Below, one piece after another: positions 5,939-8,660 of a stretch of 8,660 bases of DNA (within the stretch, counting starts at the first letter, position 1; each line of letters starts with the position of its first letter). This DNA is from Deltaproteobacteria bacterium (GTDB lineage: Bacteria; Desulfobacterota; Syntrophobacteria; BM002). A program made the position numbers and the translations under genes. The DNA lies in NCBI GenBank assembly GCA_017861095.1, contig JAGFXI010000118.1, positions 1 through 8,660 of the forward strand, read 5' to 3'. Below the pieces are notes generated by a model. That model made no database searches and was not told the origin of the DNA. It worked only from the letters and a program-made list of their open reading frames with translations.

Positions 5939-7235
5939 ATGGGTACAAGCGCTGCAACATCCTGGGAAAGGGGATTGCCTCGCGCAAGTGGGCGATTCCA
6001 CAAATCCAGGCAACCGTTCGCTCGATGCCTAGACCGAAGCCGGCATGAGGTACGGAGCCGTAACGTCTGAGATCAAGGTACCACTCGAAATGCTCTCTGG
6101 GAAGGTTGTGTTCCACCAACCTGGCCACGAGTTGCTCGTAGTCGTCTTCCCGTTGCGAACCGCCGATGATCTCCCCATATCCCTCCGGGGCGAGAACGTC
6201 GACGCAGAGGGCGAGATCGGGTCGATCAGAGGCGGCCTTCATGTAGAACGCCTTGATCTTGAGGGGATAGTGGGTGACCATGGCGGGCCGATCAAAGTGA
6301 TTGGAAACGATGGTTTCCTCGTCGCCGCCGAGATCGTCACCCCACGCTATAGTGACTCCCCGACTGCGGAGGAGGTCGATAGCCTCGTCATAGGTGATCC
6401 TCGGGAAGGGAGGGAGGATCGGTTCCAGCCTGCTCAGGTCCCGCTCCAGGATCTCCAGCTCCCGGCGCCGGTGGGTGAGCACGGACTGGACCAGATGGCT
6501 GATGAGCTGCTCTGCGAGCGATAGGAGATCCCCGAGGTCGGCATAGGCCACTTCCGGCTCCAGCATCCAGAACTCGGTCAGGTGCCGGCGGGTCTTGGAC
6601 TTCTCCGCCCTGAAGGTGGGGCCGAGAGTGTAAACCTTGCCGAAGGCCATGGCGCCCGCCTCGGCATAGAGTTGGCCGCTCTGGGAGAGGTAGGCCTTCT
6701 GATCGTAAAAGTAATCCGTCGAGAAGAGCGTGCTCGTCCCCTCGCAGGCAGCACCGGTGAAGATGGGGGCGTCGAATAGGGTAAAGCCTTGCTCCCTTAG
6801 ATACTCGTGGGCCGTCTGGATCACATGGCTCCGGATGCGAAGCACGGCGTGCTGGCGGGAAGAGCGCAGCCACAGGTGGCGATGGTCCAACAAGAAGGCG
6901 GGCCCATGCTCTTTAGGAGTGATGGGGTACTCCGCCGCCACTTGCACCATCTTGAGATCGGTGGCAAGGAGCTCGTAGCCACCGGGCGCCCGGGCATCCG
7001 CACGGACGGTCCCGGTGACGACCATGGACGATTCTTGGGTGAGACGGTCGGTGTCCTCGAAGGCCTCCGCGGTCACGTCTTTCTTGGATACCACGGTCTG
7101 GATGGTGCCGGTGCCATCGCGAACGAGGAGGAAGCGGATCTTCCCACTCGAGCGCTTGCTGTAGAGCCAGCCGCGAATGGTGACCGTCTGGCCGACGAAC
7201 TGGCCGATCCGTTCGATGGTGGCGATGACAGCCAT
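5937..7235 (-). CDS. asnS: Asparaginyl-tRNA synthetase
   Basis: This is a 432-residue class IIb aminoacyl-tRNA synthetase that joins Asn to tRNA-Asn using ATP in the cytoplasm. An N-terminal OB-fold anticodon-binding domain spans about 16-100 (TIRGWLYSKRSSGKIRFLLVRD). The catalytic core includes motif 2 (FRAEKSKTRRHLTEFWMLEPE, 208-228), GEIIGGSQRE (354-363) and motif 3 (GFGLGIERTVAWICG, 399-413), ending with IPFPR. The TEFWMLEPE, GEIIGGSQRE and IPFPR motifs separate it from aspartyl-tRNA synthetase. Its presence means the cell can charge tRNA-Asn directly. The ATG at 7235 is chosen because it has a Shine-Dalgarno and gives the family's N-terminus. A longer in-frame start at 7298 would overlap the surA-like gene. 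Gaps are 14 bases to the upstream gene and 8 to the downstream one. Confidence 0.95.
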   Translation of the reverse strand: MAVIATIERIGQFVGQTVTIRGWLYSKRSSGKIRFLLVRDGTGTIQTVVSKKDVTAEAFEDTDRLTQESSMVVTGTVRADARAPGGYELLATDLKMVQVAAEYPITPKEHGPAFLLDHRHLWLRSSRQHAVLRIRSHVIQTAHEYLREQGFTLFDAPIFTGAACEGTSTLFSTDYFYDQKAYLSQSGQLYAEAGAMAFGKVYTLGPTFRAEKSKTRRHLTEFWMLEPEVAYADLGDLLSLAEQLISHLVQSVLTHRRRELEILERDLSRLEPILPPFPRITYDEAIDLLRSRGVTIAWGDDLGGDEETIVSNHFDRPAMVTHYPLKIKAFYMKAASDRPDLALCVDVLAPEGYGEIIGGSQREDDYEQLVARLVEHNLPREHFEWYLDLRRYGSVPHAGFGLGIERTVAWICGIAHLREAIPFPRMLQRLYP

Positions 7236-7242
7236 CCGTGCA

Positions 7243-7247
7243 CTCCC
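7243..7247 (-). promoter_or_regulatory. Ribosome binding site deciding the asnS start
   Basis: GGGAG lies 7 bases before the ATG at 7235, inside the 14-base gap after the upstream stop codon. It favours this start over the in-frame upstream ATG at 7298. Confidence 0.6.
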
Positions 7248-7249
7248 GA

Positions 7250-8245
7250 TCACAGTTGAGTCTTCACGAAGGATCGGTCTCGCAGACCCTTGAGCCACTC
7301 TGCGTATTTCCGGTTTATCTCCTGCTGGAAGAGGCGGCGCCGAATGTTCTCCCGCACCTCCTCCATGGGCCTGTCGGCAACGGCCTGAACCTCGGCGACG
7401 CGGATGATGTGGAGACCGTTGCCGGTGCGGATGATTTGGCTGATTTCGCCGCGCTTGAGGGTCTCGGTGGCCTGTTCAAGGACGGGATCAAGTTCTCCCT
7501 CGTTGAAGAAGCCGAGATCCCCGCCTGTTTCCGCTCCCGGCCCCCGGCTATAGCGTTTTGCCATGGCGGTGAAATCGGCGCCCCGGTTCAAACGCTCGCG
7601 GATCTGTTCGGCCAGGGCGTAAATCTGGCGCTGCCCCTCCGCCGTGTCCTCGGGCCCGAAGGGCAGGAAAATGCTCTGGAGGCGTCGCCGCACCTTTGCC
7701 TGGAACTCGTCCCGATTGGACTGATAGTAAGCCTCTATCTGGGCATCGGTGATGACGGTCTTGCTTCTCACCTCGCGATCAATGAGCCTTGCGCGCTCCA
7801 GGTCCTCCCGGATTCGTTTGCGAAAATCCTCGACCGTCTGCCCTTCCTTACGGACCTCGACGTCGAACTGCTCCGGGGTGAGGTTGTTGTCTTCCATGAT
7901 GTTCTTAATGACATTGTCCACCTCAGCCGCGGTCACCGAGATCTTCAGCCGGGTGATCTCTCTGGCGGCCAGCCGCTCGTTGACAAGGTTGTCCAAGATC
8001 TCGCGGCGGAGCTTCTCGACATCCTGTTCCTGATCGCGGAGGTATGGGTTCTGTTTCCGGGCGGCAACCATGGCAGCGGTCTTCTCGTTGAGCTCGCTCA
8101 GGGTAATGATATCGTCGTTCACGTAGGCGATGATACGGTCAACCACCGCCGCCGTGAGGAAGGCAGGAGGGAACAGGCGTCCCCAGAGGAGGGAGAGCAT
8201 CAGGCTAAGAAGGATCAATCTCGCGCACATGGGGGACGTAGGCAT
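7250..8245 (-). CDS. SurA-like periplasmic peptidyl-prolyl isomerase / chaperone
   Basis: This is a 331-residue exported protein. Residues about 8-33 form a signal sequence ending near FLTAA. A SurA_N-type domain (about 35-160) opens with VVDRIIAYVNDDIITLSEL and contains LRREILDNLVNERLAAREI. One parvulin/PPIC domain (about 185-285) carries ADFTAMAKRYSRGPGAETGGDLGFF (223-247) and ISQIIRTGNGLHIIRV (268-283). A C-terminal helix (about 292-325) completes the chaperone module. E. coli SurA has two parvulin domains; single-domain forms like this are common outside gammaproteobacteria. The family folds outer-membrane proteins in the periplasm. The start has a weak Shine-Dalgarno; an alternative ATG at 8230 (Met6) is possible. 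The gene follows mfd, a frequent arrangement in several Gram-negative groups, and precedes asnS by 14 bases. Confidence 0.9.
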   Translation of the reverse strand: MPTSPMCARLILLSLMLSLLWGRLFPPAFLTAAVVDRIIAYVNDDIITLSELNEKTAAMVAARKQNPYLRDQEQDVEKLRREILDNLVNERLAAREITRLKISVTAAEVDNVIKNIMEDNNLTPEQFDVEVRKEGQTVEDFRKRIREDLERARLIDREVRSKTVITDAQIEAYYQSNRDEFQAKVRRRLQSIFLPFGPEDTAEGQRQIYALAEQIRERLNRGADFTAMAKRYSRGPGAETGGDLGFFNEGELDPVLEQATETLKRGEISQIIRTGNGLHIIRVAEVQAVADRPMEEVRENIRRRLFQQEINRKYAEWLKGLRDRSFVKTQL

Positions 8246-8300
8246 GGGCTAACTATCCGAGTTCAAAACAAAAAGCCTGTAAGAGCAAACAAATAACACG
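8246..8300 (-). other. AT-rich gap between mfd and the surA-like gene
   Basis: The 55 bases are clearly richer in A+T than their surroundings, with T5 and T4 runs on the minus strand. I see no hairpin that would make a terminator and no good -35/-10 pair. A promoter for the surA-asnS-rodZ run could lie here or inside mfd. Confidence 0.35.
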
Positions 8301-8660
8301 TTACTCCAAAGTGTGCAAGAGGTTTTTCAGTTCTGCAAGGCACTCCCCGGCGTCAGACGACGAGCACTTCACGTAGAGCCGGTAATCCGGAGAGAGACGG
8401 AGCCTCTTTGGGTCGGCGGCGACCAGCCGGGCGAGCTTGGCCCCGTCGATTTCAGGGTTCTCGACGAAGCTCAGGATGTAGCTCCCATTCACCGCTTCGA
8501 GCCGGCGAATCCAAAGGCGACGGAGAAGGAGCTTCAGATTGAGGAGGGAGAAAAGGTGGCTCGCCTCAGACGGCAGCGGTCCGAAGCGATCCACCAACTC
8601 CTCCCGCATCTCGGCAAGGGCCATCTCGTCAGCGGCAACGGCAAGGCGGCGGTAGGTGGT
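8301..8660 (-). CDS. mfd: Transcription-repair coupling factor Mfd, C-terminal end (5' part outside window)
   Basis: The last 119 residues are visible. The frame is open from the window edge to the TAA at 8301-8303, so the gene is partial. They match the C-terminal TRCF domain (domain 7) of Mfd. The entry TTYRRLAVAADE is followed by the hallmark MREELVDRFGPLPSEASHLF, then helices and strands ending LLHTLE. Mfd is the ATP-driven translocase that removes RNA polymerase stalled at DNA lesions and recruits UvrA. The C-terminal domain clamps the UvrB-homology region in the resting state. The ATG at 8624 is internal and is not the gene's start. The neighbour 55 bases downstream is the surA-like gene. 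Confidence 0.92.
   Translation of the reverse strand, partial: TTYRRLAVAADEMALAEMREELVDRFGPLPSEASHLFSLLNLKLLLRRLWIRRLEAVNGSYILSFVENPEIDGAKLARLVAADPKRLRLSPDYRLYVKCSSSDAGECLAELKNLLHTLE

Noticed and set aside
7238..8296. 352-codon open frame on the plus strand, antisense to the surA-like gene
   Set aside because: The minus-strand product has a signal peptide and clear SurA_N and parvulin motifs. The plus-strand translation has none and spans a non-coding gap as well.
8294..8303. Near-palindrome TAACACGTTA at the mfd stop codon
   Set aside because: It is only 10 bases, overlaps the stop codon, and lacks a following GC stem or T-run, so chance is sufficient.
1..8660. tRNA, rRNA, CRISPR arrays, insertion sequences or prophage parts
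   Set aside because: I found no cloverleaf, no regularly spaced repeats, no transposase or integrase motif, and no terminal inverted repeats.

Overview
The window is about 60% G+C and codes almost entirely on the minus strand. The genes point to a Gram-negative bacterium with an outer membrane: a SurA-type periplasmic chaperone, a lipoprotein with a clean lipobox, and a RodZ-like cytoskeleton protein. The run mfd - surA - asnS - rodZ-like - recO and the high G+C would fit a deltaproteobacterial or NC10/Rokubacteria-like lineage. No marker in the window fixes the phylum, so this is only a suggestion.

Reading along the minus strand, from high to low coordinates, there are two blocks. The first (8660 to 4024) is housekeeping: the C-terminal end of the repair translocase Mfd (cut by the window edge), a SurA/PpiC peptidyl-prolyl isomerase, asparaginyl-tRNA synthetase, a RodZ-like helix-turn-helix membrane protein, and the recombination mediator RecO. 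The surA-asnS and asnS-rodZ gaps are 14 and 8 bases. The mfd-surA gap is 55 bases and AT-rich. The rodZ-recO gap is 141 bases. The Shine-Dalgarno sequences for asnS, rodZ and recO select internal starts over the longest possible reading frames.

The second block (3832 to 1) lies after a 191-base gap that holds a weak candidate promoter. It is a tight three-gene operon with gaps of 12 and 5 bases. First is a CHASE2-sensor class III nucleotidyl cyclase, then a secreted FecR-like protein. Last is a lipoprotein with a LecA/PA-IL-like beta domain, about six TPRs and the start of the linker that normally precedes a CHAT (caspase-like) peptidase domain. This gene runs off the left edge, so the expected CHAT domain is not in view.

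The most unusual observation is inside the cyclase. Its CHASE2 sensor, three membrane helices and most of the catalytic domain are intact. About 50 residues at the start of the catalytic domain are missing, in frame, including the segment that carries the first metal-binding aspartate. The protein keeps the second metal aspartate, the adenine-selecting Lys/Asp pair and the transition-state Asn/Arg. It is therefore either a recently broken enzyme, an assembly artefact, or a degenerate pseudo-cyclase that works as a sensor or partner subunit. The three-gene set as a whole looks like an envelope sensing and response module, though that function is inferred from domains only.
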